The notes: generated by a model not told the origin, from the sequence alone. A stretch of DNA of 64,000 nt from Siderastrea siderea (GCA_964030785.1 OZ034972.1:53864538-53928537), one strand, 5' to 3'. Counted from the stretch's first letter, positions 22,843 to 35,838 are shown. A program made the numbers and translations.

Positions 22843-24523
22843 AACTCTTGGAGACACTGAAAAGAGCATTTCGAACCAACTTGTATAACTGCCAGGCTTT
22901 CAGTAGACTATAGTCCAACTATCGTAAACAGCCACAGCACCGAACAGAATTCTTTTTCACCTGGAAACTCTTTATTGCACAGTAATTTACCATTGGCTAT
23001 CTCCAAATCTCGCTTTCTCGAACACTAGATTTTCTGGGGTTGTTTGAGTGTTTTAGTTTGAGGTGGCACAAGTCTTCTCGTCGTTTTACTGCAGTTTTTT
23101 AAGATATGCGACTGATGACTTATTGCAAGTCTCTAGCATAGGTAGACTACGACCTGCTGCGTCTTGTTTTTCTTCAAAATGGTGGAACAAGAGCCGATAC
23201 AAGAAAGGTGCGATCTACAAGCGGTGAAGCCAAGAGCTAAGGGAGCAAACCTCGTATAACTGCTTTCGTGCTCTCAGCTTCGCCTCTCGTAGTTCGCGTT
23301 CGCGCCATTTTCGCTTGGCGTGCGGTCCGCTACCTTTATAAAGAGAAATAAAAGACTGCTCGCAATCTCTGTTTATCGTAAACTAAGGAACTGCAATTTT
23401 TCTTTCCCTCTTGGATCCGCATTGAGATTTACACTTGTGTTATGATACTTAAAGGTTTTGTTATCTGAAATACTCTGAACCGTTACTTTTTGTTACTTTT
23501 CACCATTGCGCCCATTGCACTGAGCTGTTCAAGTATCCACATGGGATTAATCAGTATAATTCTGTCTCTAATATTTTGACGTTAGACACGTGATTTCTTA
23601 ACGAAAAAGCTTAATGAAAATGTGGGAAAAGTTTGTTATTTATCGACAGTACCATGGCTCTTTTTTAACTCTTACTCTCCCCTCTCGTTTTCCATTTAGA
23701 CGCGGTTTTGTAAACAAAAAGAAAAGTATGAAAAGTGAAGAAAATTTTTTTATTGATCGATCAGTGGTTTGTGTGTGCGTGTGTTTTTTGTTTGTTTTTT
23801 TTTTTTATTTGTCGTTAAAATTTATTTTGAGACAACAGCGTAGTCTAGCTAAAAAACAGAAAGAAAGAAAGGAAAGAAGGAATAAAGAAGAAAAGGGAAA
23901 TTTTTTTTATTCCACTTTCCGAGTTTTCTTCTCTCCCTTTCTGTTGTAGATGTGATCTTGCAGAAAAATAAATAACAAATGAAGAGTTGTTATTTATCGA
24001 TATTTTGACATATTTTGTATTTGGAGTCAGTCATCTGGGTTAACATATAAGGTTCAGTGAGTAGTCTAGACTTCTATTCGGCTTTTGTTGTTGTATATTG
24101 TGATAATGACGATTAAAGCAAATGGTATTATATGTAAAAAAGAATGGTTTTGTTTCCTTATCCAAAACAGCAGATAAGCACTGCCCATCAAAAAAAGATA
24201 TGGGAAAACGTTCGTGTATCGTGTAACAAGTTTGATAGTTTTGAAGGGACAACATTAATTTGGAGTGCGCATCGACAAAAGTACTTGTAAACAAAAAAAG
24301 TCTTAACGCAAAGATGCGATTTCTAAAGAGCATTTTCTCGAGAGAGTGGAATAGACACAAAGCAAACTAATCTCTTATGCCTAATTGAATATCGATTTCA
24401 TGCAATTATCACTTTGTTCGGTGAATAAGCAAGCATCGTCGACCGCGGAGCATTGTAGCATGGTATTTTAAATCTAAAAGTAGAGGAGAAACTTGTGTAG
24501 CTGCGATTGATAGTAAATCAGGA
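22843..24523. other. MDM1 3' UTR and gene-free spacer
   Basis: AATAAA at 23347-23352, about 500 bp past the MDM1 stop, is a likely polyadenylation signal. The rest is AT-rich with T and A runs. Open frames at 23614-23949 and 24040-24360 are low complexity and match nothing I recognise. Confidence 0.5.
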
Positions 24524-26173
24524 ATGAAGGTTTCATCCTGCAGCTTGCCTGATCTTCATCAAGTGAAAACAGGCGGTAATGCGACTTCTGCAGCGGACAA
24601 AGAAATCTTCAAGTCAGGAAATTTTGCAGGTATAAGTAATACAGTGAACCATTTTCGGTACGGTAATTGGTATATCTCGACTGAACAGAAATTAAACCGA
24701 GTTTCTCTGACGTACTATTGTGCAGTAGTTTTCAATCTTCACTCCGTTGCTTCCGCCCACAATTTTCTGTTTTCCTTTGAAGTAGCACGAGACTACTTAG
24801 TAGCCAGGCCAAGTCGCGTTTTTTCCCGTCTCTTCAAAATGGTGCGAACACTGAGCGAATTACACTGTTCGTATTCGAATCTATGGCAAGAACGTCATGC
24901 TAGCCCACATATAAGGCACTAATGTGAAGGTAAGTGAGTACAAGTAAGGGAAGGTACGTTTTTTCTTGGGGGGGGGGGGGGGAAGGCTGGGGAATTTTGG
25001 TATTTTTTTCCCAAAAAAGTGTTGGCCCTCCCTTGCGTTTTAATAAAAAAAACTCCTGACCCCCCCACCTTTAGGTGACTGACAAAAGCGCGACCCTCCC
25101 CTCACTACTACATGGTATGTTCCATGGTTTAGAAACCTCAGAACGTTTCGCTTGTGAACGCAAAGTGTTTGAATATGAATATATCTCGATATTGAGTGTG
25201 TGCGTGCTGAAACAAGGAAAATGCGAACAATCAGTGTGGGATATTTACGTTTTATAGCTGAAGTTTGAATATGGAAGTATTTGAGTATTTATAAAAGTTT
25301 TGAACATAAAATATCTAAGGGAAAGTACACGCGCTTCTTTCTCCGACTAGCTGGCCCTCCCCCTTTGGTGCTCACTTTCACTGATGACCCTCCCCTCTGA
25401 GGCCCCAGCCCTCCACCGCTAAGAAAAAACGTACCTTCCCTAAGGAAAGTGAGTACAAGTGAAGGAAAGTGTGTGTTAGTGGAGGTAGGTGCGTTAATCA
25501 GTTGATGTATATATTCATATAGGATTGTAATGTTATTAGTGTCTTATATGTGGGCTAGCATGACGTTCTTGCCCTATATGTGGGCTAGCATGACGTTCTG
25601 GCGGAATCTATTGTCGCGGTTACTCTATAATTTGATTTCTGAAATGTCCATCGTCTGCAAACTTGCAAAAGCTTTCACTTTTCAATTTTAAGGGATGTTA
25701 ACGTGCTGGGAAGCATGCAGTGACTTTCTCACTGTTTTAGTATGTTTCCACGAACTTCTCGTGTCAAATAATTTCCGAAATAAACTAACCCTAACCCTAA
25801 CCCTAACAGTTTGCCTCGACTTCCCAGCTAAGCTACAGTCTCCCACAATGAATCCATAATGCCAGTTCCATATGTTGTAAGCTATGGTCGAGATTAGTTT
25901 TAAGTGAAAGATTGTGTAATTTGATTGAGAACCGGTTTAAACAGGACTTCACAAAACATCACGTTAAACTGAGGGGATGATGGCCTGCGAGAGTGGTCGT
26001 TTGGGATCGGAAAGCCTGATTTCAAATTGGCAGACCGCAAATATTTCACGAAATGAACAGATAGAATTTATAATGTGAAAACGCTTTATTTAGGTGCATG
26101 TTTCAAAATTGCAATAATTGCAATTGCAAAAATTGCAATAAAATTCAAAATTGCAATAATAATAATAAAAATG

Positions 26174-26220
<47 letters not shown>

Positions 26221-27934
26221 TGACAGTGAATTAACCTGCAATTGGATGTCATACTTGAGAATCCTAACTCAGTTTATTCGAATCTTCGATAGCTGTATGT
26301 AAAGTCGACAAACTCCCAGTGATTCAGTCCAACACCCAGGGCAACGTTAACGTTGGACTTCCAGGAAAATATCAAACTACAAAGGAAATGGAAGGTAAAG
26401 TGGGATTATCATGATCGTGAACAAATTTTCAACGCACTGCACTTGGTCCATGGTTAGCTCTAATGCTTTGCTCTTAAATACAATATAGGAAAAAATATGG
26501 CTGCCGCACTACCGAAAATGCAAGCTCCACCAGTTGCTCGCATGACTACCACGTTTAGAGAAAGTTATCGTGGGCTGTACGGCACACCAGCTCCAAGCAT
26601 GAGGTAGGAACACGATATCCAGTTTTCAAGAACAGCTTGTCCTTCCCCATAAAGGGGTGCCCGTCCAACCTTTATTATGTTAAAACATACGCTTTGGTCA
26701 CCACGTAACCAATCCGTTCAGTTTCAAAATGTGCACAGTTGTGTAGACATTGTGTATTTACAACACGTTGTGTTGGCAAAGTTGACCAAACCAAGAGCAC
26801 CCCGTCGTCTTTACATGGGAGACTCCCCCTGAAGCTGTGTCCCCTAGAAGTGTTTGCTCAGCAATTGTAAATCCACGCTACTCATCTTTGTTTCTGACAG
26901 ACGAAGACAGGCGCTGCCCGGCCCTCACAGAGTCGGGTCTTCCTCTTATAGCATAGATTTTGGCCCCAAGCCTCTGAGGAAACACACGCCACCAAAAGTC
27001 CGACAAGGAAACATTCTTAACTCATATCCTGGAAATGTTTTGTACCCTTACACATTACCCGAGCAGGTAGGTGATAAGCTGAAGCAATTTTGCTGTATTC
27101 AGGTTAGACGTTTGCTGTTTAAAACCAAAACCTAAGTCAGTGTTGTATTTATTTTAATAATCTCCTACTCTACGTTCCCCCGTGAATCCCGGGCAACCCT
27201 TATTGAACGGTTAAGAATCACTTTATGGCGATCAAGAGACGGGAGTCCCGAAACGTCTGCGATTTCATAACTTTTGAGCGCAGAAACTCCCACTGTTCAA
27301 AACCCACCCATATCAGTAGCGACATCCAAAACTCATGATTAATTTTCTCTTATGGGACTGATATGAAGGCCAGTATTGACCCACAGGACCTGCGACAGTA
27401 GGCCAGGGTAAACCGAACTTAAGTCAGACGCAACTAACAATACCAATTCTACTCGTTTGTATTGAAATCAAGACAGAAACTTCAACAGTATGGTGATCAC
27501 GTCATCACGCATATGCCCCTTCAGTACTCCGGTTGGCAAAAATGAAATGTAATATGTAATATATAGTACAATACGTCTTTGTTTACACTTCAGTAAGCCA
27601 GGCGAAACCGTACATTCAGTTAACGGCTTTGATGGGTGAACGAGCCAGTGACACCTCTCAATAACATTCCACCGAACGTAGTCTTCAACTGAAAGCGAAA
27701 TGCCTGAAAAAGCAGTCTATTTTGTAAGTTGTAGTTTACTGGCTTCAGATCTCATCAAGAACTTCCTACCTTTCTGTTATTTCTCAGGTGATCACTATAT
27801 GGAAGCCATTTCCAATTGAGAAGTCAAAGAGTGATCAAACGGATGAAATCCTAGCGCGACTTGTCAGCAACATGTACTGCACTTCATATCAGTTGGATTT
27901 TACGAAATCAGGAACCCCCATAATTCCGGGTTAA
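24524..27934 (+). CDS. Small basic Tyr/Pro-rich protein, possible axonemal (microtubule inner protein-like), 4 exons
   Basis: Exons 24524-24629, 26489-26603, 26901-27066, 27788-27934 give 177 aa. The last three join through good GT/AG borders and end at TAA. The first is less certain: it keeps frame into ATG 26497, which may instead be the true start (139 aa). Visible stretches are TTTFRESYRGLYG, SSSYSIDFGPKPLRKHTPP, PGNVLYPYTLPEQ, MYCTSYQLDF and a C-terminal GTPIIPG. There is no signal peptide or membrane segment. Short basic proteins with spaced Tyr/Pro/Gly motifs of this kind are common among sperm and ciliary microtubule inner proteins, but I cannot assign a family. AATAAA at 28254-28259 may serve as poly(A) signal. 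Intron 1 carries a MITE and simple repeats. Confidence 0.7.
24885..25602. repeat. Nested inverted repeats with a Harbinger-like MITE (24948-25440) inside
   Basis: The outer pair is 24885-24922 (GGCAAGAACGTCATGCTAGC onward) against 25536-25573, reverse complements of about 38 bp. The right arm is followed by a second tandem copy at 25574-25602. The inner element 24948-25440 (493 bp) starts GGGAAGGTACGTTTTTTCTT, ends with the reverse complement, and is flanked by TAA on both sides (24945-24947, 25441-25443). A run of about 17 G follows the left terminus. GGG...CCC ends with a 3-bp TWA duplication fit PIF/Harbinger-type MITEs. All lies in intron 1 of the small gene 24524-27934. Confidence 0.75.
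25785..25807. repeat. Interstitial telomere-type repeat
   Basis: Three full CCCTAA units plus a partial one, CTAACCCTAACCCTAACC and on to CTAAC. The TTAGGG motif is the usual metazoan telomere repeat. The short length and inland position make this an interstitial tract, not a chromosome end. Confidence 0.9.
26155..26221. repeat. AAT microsatellite
   Basis: An (AAT)n run preceded by several spaced ATTGCAAT motifs (26106-26154), in the intron before exon 2 of the gene 24524-27934. It explains the poly-isoleucine frame here. Confidence 0.95.
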
Positions 27935-30441
27935 CATGTCCAAGTATAATCCAAAAACGAGTGGCACCATTGGAAAGTACTGCTCAGCAGTTTTCATTTG
28001 AATGGTCACCGTCTAGGATTGTTTTCACAGTCTCAAAAGTATGAACTACCTCGTGCAACATGATAAGCAGCACCAAAAAGCTGTCATTTGAGTGATCACA
28101 CTTTATGAATTTTAACTCACAAGCACTTGGATTGAAAGCTGAAAACTGTAAATAAATATCACTACGAATTAAAACTTCATCATCGTAAAGTACTATACCT
28201 AATTAATTACACGACCCCACAAGCATTATGCTTTAAATTTTTCATCGTGTTTAAATAAAGGATGTGATGATGATGACGATGATGATCAGAGATGTGATAA
28301 AAATGATCCACGGGCCCCTCTCGTAAACTATACAAGGCAGAGGGTACCGCAGTATTGAGAACATTTTACTTGACCGTGAAATGATAATGAGGCTTTTACA
28401 GTGAAGCTACTCGAACCGGGCCACTTGGAAGAAAATTGACCAACCACAACGCTGATTGAGAACAAAAGAAGGCAACATTTTTTCATAAACTGACCAATAA
28501 TGTTGAAGGATCTAGACAATACATCTCCAAATTTGAAACTGTTTCATTCTGCGAACCTCTCGGGAAATAGTCGAATTTTTTCATTGGTTAGCTTCAATGA
28601 TGGTGCGGCGTTGACTCAATGTGACTGAAATCTGGCAGATTGTTTTTACGCGTCACATAAGCTATAAGCTTATTGTAAATGTAAATGTTTCCAAAATGGC
28701 TTTCACCCAGAAAAAACAAGTAAGACTGAATCGAGGGGGTGGCATATACGGCAGTCGCCGACACTCCCATCCCTGAATTCCTTGCTATTACGAGATTACG
28801 TTTCAGACTTGCACCACGCTCACATAAAAGATGTGGATTTTCTTCCAGTAATTGAGACCGCGGCTGAGAAAGGGCTGCAGAAGCCAGAATCAATGCATCA
28901 ACGATAACCATAGACTTTCTCAAAAGTCCTTCGTTTCTCATTTCCGGTTCCGGTGGTAGGCCCGCGCGCGAAGGTCGAGCTCCCGCTCCCTCGCGCTCGG
29001 TATTTTGGGGTTTCGCGGTTCCGCAATCGCGCTTCCAAAAACAAAACATTCTGAGCTCGACTTGTGGGCAAGTCTACGATAACCACCGTACCTGTTTATT
29101 CAAAAAGCACTCAGTGAATAAGGAGATTTGTGAATCCCCGTTTATAATTGAACGATCAAAGGGTGCAAATGTCGATATTTATCTTAAGATCTGTGTTTGT
29201 TTATACTCGCTGCGCTGAGCGAACGCTTATCAGAATCAAGCAAGCTTGTTGCCTTACCGAATTTCATTTCGGAAAAGGTTTGTTCTACAAACAAACTCAT
29301 GCATTAGCTGTACTGCTGAAGCGAAAGTATTGTTTAAGGATTGTTTTTTAAAATTGCAAATTTGACATCTCGATGTTCTGCTCAAAATTAAGCACATTTA
29401 GGATCGCAAGCAACCAATCGTAGACGTGACAGTGTCCCGAGCGGTCATGATCAGAGGTCACGGTGTCCAATTTTTGCGGAACGTGCATTGTCTGCCTGCT
29501 TCAACGTTATTGGTTGTTTACAAAAAAACTTTGCTATCTTTTGTTTTCAATTAGCGTCGCGATTGGTCAGTTTTCTTCCAACTGGCCCAGTTGAAGTAGA
29601 CGCACTGCAAAGACTTTTCACTGATTTCTTTTTTCCCCTTTATTCCGTTAACCTATATAAAGGACGCTTGGCTTTTAACAAAAATGTATATTTTATTAAC
29701 GTACATAATAAATTCTAAAAAAATTTGTCTTTCCTCTGTAAAACTTAAGGAGTTTTTCACTATGATTTTAGGGAAGTGCAAATATCATTTATAGCAACGT
29801 ATTAAATTCTACGTTTCAAAGAAACCACGACTTTGTGCAGTGAACAAAACATGTTTCATTTTATTAAAAAATCGTCAGCTGCAAACGAACTAACGATAGT
29901 TTCGTAAAACCGAAACTGTTTTGTTCTTCTTGGAAATTTTAAGATAAATTCAGTTTTCTTTTAAACTCATTCAGTACCAGTCGCCTTTGATTTTATTTTT
30001 TCTGTTAAGGTTAACGCTTGGTTAACTGATTTTTTTGTTCAAGAAGACAGTTAAGAACTTTCCCAGGCCACAGAGGAGTCAAAGGATAATAACGCGACGC
30101 TTAGCGTACAAGAACGAGATTTGCCTGGAGTTGAAGAGAATTTAAACTTTGGTTCTTTTTACCATGCAACTCTCAGGACAGAAACATGCAACCATGAGAA
30201 AGGAGGGGAAATAAGCAGTACAAAGAGCGGGAAACGGGCGAGAAAACAATTAACCGATGACAGGCGCAGGAAAACGCGTGTCACCGACCTCTCATGCGCT
30301 GTAAGAAAGTCAACTTTTCGTCACCTTTCGTAGACTCTTGTTCTTGATAAATTCGGGCCAGGTCTATCCTCTATTAAAACTGATAAAGTGGATTCATTAA
30401 GAAATAACTTTTGTTGTAGTCAGTCCTTCCTTTTTCACTGA
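27935..30441. other. Gene-free spacer between two convergent small genes
   Basis: It holds the 3' UTR of the plus-strand gene with AATAAA at 28254-28259, then GATGAT repeats. A short GC-rich patch with CGCG runs lies near 28960-29035. A minus-strand frame of 151 codons (28594-29049) crosses that patch and reads like repeat-derived sequence. No RNA gene or further exon could be supported. Confidence 0.5.
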
Positions 30442-33400
30442 TCAGCATCTAGACTTCAGCAAGCGGTGGACCGAAACATAATTCAATTTCACTGTACTTG
30501 GTGTCCCTGTGTCATCTCGAATACCACCGGTGATATCGACTGGGTTGCTCTTGAGTCTTGGGTTGTGACGTAACTGTGTCCACTGAAAGGAGACAGGGAA
30601 ACAGAAAGAAAACTAGTTGTTTACAAATGTAAGACCAGCATAAAAGCAACCACCGTTAACACAAGGCTATTAATGGCATTTTACTTTACTCCACTTTCAA
30701 CGTTTAAGATTATCTGAGGTCACACAACCTGAACTATGACTGCTCCTTTTTTTTCTTCTTTCTTAGGAATAGTCTATCAAGAAGTAAGTGCAAACTTGCG
30801 TGAAAACCGCGCAGCACACCAGAATAAGCGACAAACCCTCGCGGCTTTCCTGTAATTGAGCGCAAAATATCCTCAGCTAACTGAGCAGGCTACGAATATT
30901 CTCCACGTCTTGTCTGTTTTTATTGGGTGAGTTGGACGGCCGGACGGGAAAATATTTGGCTCGAGATCAAGCGTAGCAAGATCCTTGTACCATTATTAAG
31001 AGCCAAATTTAATGTAAACGTATCACAACAAAATTCTTCTGCTCGAAAATTATGAAAAGGTCCTAGTAACTGTACTCAGAGAACGTAAAAGTTCGCGCCG
31101 CGGAATGAACAGAAGTCGTGTACGGGGCCGAACCAGATGGCGTCAGCCCGTCAGGCCCTACCTGCCTGAGCTCACCGATTTGTTTGATTGTTTGTTTGTT
31201 TGCTTGCTCTTGTTTTTAACAGACCTGAGTACGCAGGGCCTTAAAGGTGGTAGAATAGAGACCTTACCGGTGTGTTCTTATTAGTGCTATATCCTGAACG
31301 ACCGATACTGTTAACTATCAAATCGCGCCGAGGATATCGGCGCACTTCCTCTGTAAAATTCTAGGCCGACGGCATAGTCTTTTTGTAGACTTTCAACTGA
31401 AGCCTACCTTTAGTGACGTTTTCTCCTGCTGAGATAGATGGGTTCCAGATCCACCTTGTCTGTAAATGAAATTATTTATTGTACGTTAGAGATAGGTGTC
31501 ATGAAACCAAATCCAAAGTTATCAAATGTGACCATTCACGTCAAAGTCATCCTCACTGAACCGGGAGATATCCTTCGAACAACCTTGTATACGCGTTTTT
31601 TAACTAGGAATAGGGCTAATAGGCACGTTACAACGACAAGAACATAACAGCAATATGAGAATATGAGAAGTCAACATAGTCTAAACCCTCGAATCCCCAA
31701 TAGTGACAAACGTCCCTTATAACATCACTACTTAATCAAACATACAGGTCACGAGAATAAAAGATATGATCCCCAAAGATAAAACGTTTTGATGTTTTAA
31801 CAATTACTCCCAAATAATACCACAAAGATATGTGGAGAACAGTGGAGGGAAGTGCATAACTATATGGAGTTAAAAAGTTTAAACCCCAACAAACTCACCC
31901 CATCTGGATACTTATAGGAGTTTACCATTGTTGGGTGAGGGTTGTTTTTCCGGTGTCGGGAATAAGGAATCACAAATGGTGTGGCAAATGGCTTCCTCTG
32001 TTGGAAGTGCTGCTGATACGTACTTGAACCGAACTTGTACTTGATCGGAGCATAATTGGCAGTAGAAGCTCTGAAAGGGAGAAATTTTCTCCATTAAGAA
32101 AGGTGCCTCCTGATACAGAGGTCTTTATGACTATGCAGGAAAAGCAGATCATAGCAAGGACTATTGGAATGCAAAAAGAAAACTGTGGGTAACCACGAAT
32201 CAGAGATAATTAAGCAACCATAATTCTAAATACATAATGATGTATAGCATGCGTTTTTTATTCAAACTGTTTCAGCTCAGTTATCCCTGAAAAATACCTG
32301 TTAACCCCAATCTTATGATTCCAACAGCCTTTGCTAAGATCTGTTTTTCTACAGAGTCATAAACCGCACAAAAAAACTAAGTGAGGTATTTTTACAAAGG
32401 TTATGACTATGGGGGAAAAACAGATCTTAGCAAGGGTTATTGGAATCTAAAAACAAAAATGTGGATAACCACACATTTTTCAGAGACAATTATAAATATT
32501 AAAGCAACCATAATTCTAAAAGAGCTTTAAAATACAGAACGATGTATGGCATTTTCTTTCCAAATTGAAGCTCGATTATCTCTGAAAATTTCGTGCCTAC
32601 GCCCAATTTTGTTTTCCGATTTTGATAGCCCTTGCTAAGACACTAGACACTAGTCTGTACTAGAAACTAGACACTAGTGTGTAGTGAAATCTCCGTTTAC
32701 CAGTATTCGACGGCTTCAACTGGCTCTAAACTGCACTGAGACCACGATGAAGAACTTTACTAAACTCCATTAGCTACAGACCACTTGGGCTCCTGAGACG
32801 ACTTAACAACCGTTCAACTTACTTCTACTTTCACAGAGCGCGTTGGCGAAAACCAAAAAGATCGCAAACTTTGGAGTGTAAAGAATGTCTGATTATTACG
32901 CAAGCGCGCGGAACAGTTTCCTCGCTTGCGTCGATTTTGCGCGCGGTAGGCGTCCTTTGCGCGCGCTTCCGTGTTTCTCTTGTACTTCAGCTAATGGACA
33001 ACCAGTGCTTGGGACGGAATGACATTTTAATGAATCGGACACCGTGTTTAAATAAAGATTTCATCATCATTATCGTCATCATCAAACCCGGCTGAGAGAA
33101 AAGAGGAACTTCAAGCAAACACGGAGATGTAACGTGTGTACGTGTGAAAGTATGATTCGCAGATTGACATTAGGGACGTTAGCGAGTACGGGTCAGAGAT
33201 TGTGAACGAACGCGAATACGACTTTCCAGTTTCAAGCTATTCATATTCCCAGGTCCTTCGCTCCTCTGTGTTGTTGACTATCAGACAAGATCGTTATTCA
33301 ATGCGCGAGTCTCTCGCGCATCCCCGACGTTGCGCGTGTACTCGGACTCAGATCTATTTTAAGGTCCCTCTTACTTGAGCAGGGGTGAAATCAGCTGCAA

Positions 33401-34124
33401 GTTTGCTTGTATTACAGTTAAATAGTGGGTAGAAATTCGTGTGTTCGTATAATAAATGTACGTTGATTTTCATTTGATAGCGAAGCATTTTCAGCGTTGT
33501 TCTTGGTGACTTCTCGGTGAATAACAACCGCGAATTAGAATGATGATCAAAAGGCGACCATTTTCTAATCTCATTTCATTGTGAACTGGGAAATTCACGT
33601 ATTTTCAACAAAAGCGTGACTTTAAAATTGCCGTTTCCATGACGACGAACCGAGAATCGTCTCTCTTGATCTTGCACTAAACTTGAAATAATTGAGTGTT
33701 TTACCTGTCTGGTAGAGGTGGTGGCACATATCTTCCTTCGAAATCAGCGTTGTATTTCGTGCTGTACATGTGGCTGAAGGAATAAGGCTTGAACGCTGGT
33801 TGATAGAGCGCCGAAAGTGATGTTAGCCGCAAACCAGCTCTATCGAGCGGTGTCCCTTGCGCCTCTGTCAGAAGAAATGACAAAACAAATACAATAAAAG
33901 TTATTGACTAATCTAGTAGCTTCTTCACATGCTAGATCACGCAAATTAAAGCTAATATGCAGAAGAGTCGAAGGATATTACTCATTACCGCACTTACTAG
34001 ACGATGGTCTTGCTTGGCTGTGGCGAGTAGCGGAATGCGCTGTGGTGTCCGGCCGCTGCTCGTTTGTTGTTTGTGGACGCCAGGACTGTCTCGAAGATGG
34101 GTAGTTTTCAGAAGTTTCTTTCAT
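30442..34124 (-). CDS. Small basic Tyr/Pro-rich protein, possible ciliary/axonemal, 4 exons, 190 aa
   Basis: Exons in transcript order 33998-34124, 33705-33864, 31926-32070, 30442-30582; borders are GT/AG and all frames join. The 43-residue start is hydrophilic and probably disordered. It is followed by GTPLDRAGLRL, LYQPAFKPYSFSHMYSTKY, EGRYVPPPLPDR, then YAPIKYKFGSSTYQQHF, PFATPFVIPYSRH, NPRLKSNPVDITGGI and a C-terminal VHRLLKSRC. It has no signal peptide or membrane helix. The spaced Tyr/Phe/Pro motifs resemble those of microtubule inner proteins of cilia and sperm tails, but this is an impression of style, not a family match. It faces the similar-looking plus-strand gene ending at 27934. 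Intron 2 (32071-33704) contains a diverged tandem duplication. Confidence 0.75.
32128..32640. repeat. Diverged tandem pair of internally inverted repeats
   Basis: Two copies (about 32128-32355 and 32400-32640) share AAAGCAGATCATAGCAAGG/AAACAGATCTTAGCAAGG, ATTGGAAT, GCAACCATAATTCTAAA and GATGTAT in the same order. Each ends in an inverted version of its own start (for example TTTGCTAAGATCTGTTTTT). They lie in intron 2 of the 190-aa gene. A cluster of CTAGACACTAGT-like palindromes follows at 32641-32685. Confidence 0.65.
33045..33084 (+). repeat. Retroposon-like 3' tail
   Basis: GTTTAAATAAAGATTTCATC continues into an ATC-rich run. A similar junction, GTTTAAATAAAGGATGTGAT then GAT repeats, occurs at 28250-28285. 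A shared poly(A)-signal-plus-trinucleotide end is typical of 5'-truncated non-LTR elements, but no coding remnant was recognised upstream. Confidence 0.4.
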
Positions 34125-35838
34125 AACGAAGAATCCTTTCTTTTCGCCTACTTCATTTTCCTAAGACTCTTTTAAGATATATACAATAAAGCGACAAAAT
34201 AGTACCGAAAATTTTCTCGATCTCCTCGACAACAAATGAATGCTGCATCGAAACAAACGAATACTAATGACCACGCGTGACTGATGAATATGAAATGAAC
34301 GAGTATTGTTTGCACGTTGTCACGCAACACTGAATGTTTGGGATTATAAAAGAAATTTATTTCACAGGCAAGAGTCTTTTCTTGACCAAAATTTGACTTT
34401 TTTAAAACAAATTTCGTCATGAAAAATGTCAGCGACTAGGATTCAGTGTTCGTCGGAAATATTCGGTTGGCTACGTGACAACAGATCTTTGACAACTCTT
34501 ACTAGGAAGTCTCACCAAAATTCCACAGGCCACAGAGAGATCACAGACAGATATTTTCCCGGCGACATTTATATTTGCAACTATAAGCAGACATTGCAGG
34601 TATATATATCCAGAGGCAAGAGAATTCGTTTTTTGTAGACAGCAAATGTTTATATCATCCGATATTGACATTAGATAGATTAGCGTGACACAATCGTTCG
34701 TAGCTCGTTAGTTACAGCAGTCAGTCGAGAAAACGGCAAAGGTGACTGTGTATGTTGTATGTACATTTTCTTTGATACTTTTGGGAAATATTGAGGGCCA
34801 AGGCAAATTTCAGTTTCACCCACCTCCTAAGCAAGTGTACGTTATCGAATTCTAAGCCCTTTCAAACGTACACTGTCAGCTGCCTTGCATAAATTTTGGA
34901 ACGACTTCTGACACTGGACGTGCATGCAAATCCGCACGAACGTAAGAATTTTACCTAAGTCCGCTGTCCGCTACTAAAAAGGTACGTTTTTGGTTAGATT
35001 TTTTAGTATTTCAGAATTTCAAATGATCACTGCTTTTTGATTCAAATAGAACACAGAGTTCTGTCGAAAAATAGCAAAACTTGACCATGGTTTTGTCAAT
35101 ATGTCTGCTTGCTGTGTGTCCATATAAAATATTCCATTGAGATTTGAGATTCGTAGGTTCAGAATTTACTGAAACCTTTCTGTTGACTGAACTTCATGGT
35201 CCTTATGTTGGTTGCCTGTAAATCTTTTCTATTTTGAACAGACCTTTGCAGGTTGAACAAGAGTAGCTGTTGAAGCCGGCATTGACACTACAAGTGACAC
35301 CCGGTCTAATGACCGGTTTTCGACTATTTCTCTGTTCTCCATATTATGCTTGGGCTTCCTATGATTAATCTTGAATTTGAATATTTTATTATAATGTTAG
35401 ACACAAGTCGAAAAGAATCTTCAAAAGGCATACGTGGTGGCTTGTTCGAAATAATACCTAAAAGACACCAGAATACCGTATTAAAATTTCGAAACGGAAT
35501 ATTCGGTCGACTGTCAATTTAATACATTATTCACCCACATGTCACGCATGAACGTGACGCTAAAGCGGGGTAAAATGTGATTGCACTGTAAAATTTTCTT
35601 CCTTTATTTTAACTCTTAAAAACCTGTCACTGATTTGTAGAACAAACAACATGTGAACGAGTTAAAACCACATTTAAAATTTGTAGTGCATATATAAATA
35701 AGGCCCGTTTCAAACGTAGTGCTACTGCTGAGCCGAACTGATAAATCGAATTAAATTCGACTTTAGTTTGAAACCAAGTCGTGCCACATTCTCTTTCAAC
35801 AGTTGCGACGATCAACATAAAGGGTCACGAAAATCACC
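34125..35838. other. Intergenic region upstream of opine dehydrogenase A
   Basis: The divergent starts of the 190-aa gene (34124, minus) and opine dehydrogenase A (35839, plus) bound this 1.7 kb. Apart from the TATA-like box at 35691-35700 I see no gene, RNA or repeat. Confidence 0.5.
35691..35700 (+). promoter_or_regulatory. TATA-like box of opine dehydrogenase A
   Basis: TATATAAATA lies 139-148 bp before the ATG at 35839. This would put transcription start near 35725 with a 5' leader of roughly 110 bp. No equally clear box was seen before copy B. Confidence 0.5.

Noticed and set aside
28594..29049. Minus-strand 151-codon frame
   Set aside because: No domain, mixed composition across a GC-rich patch, and no splice partner; probably repeat-derived.
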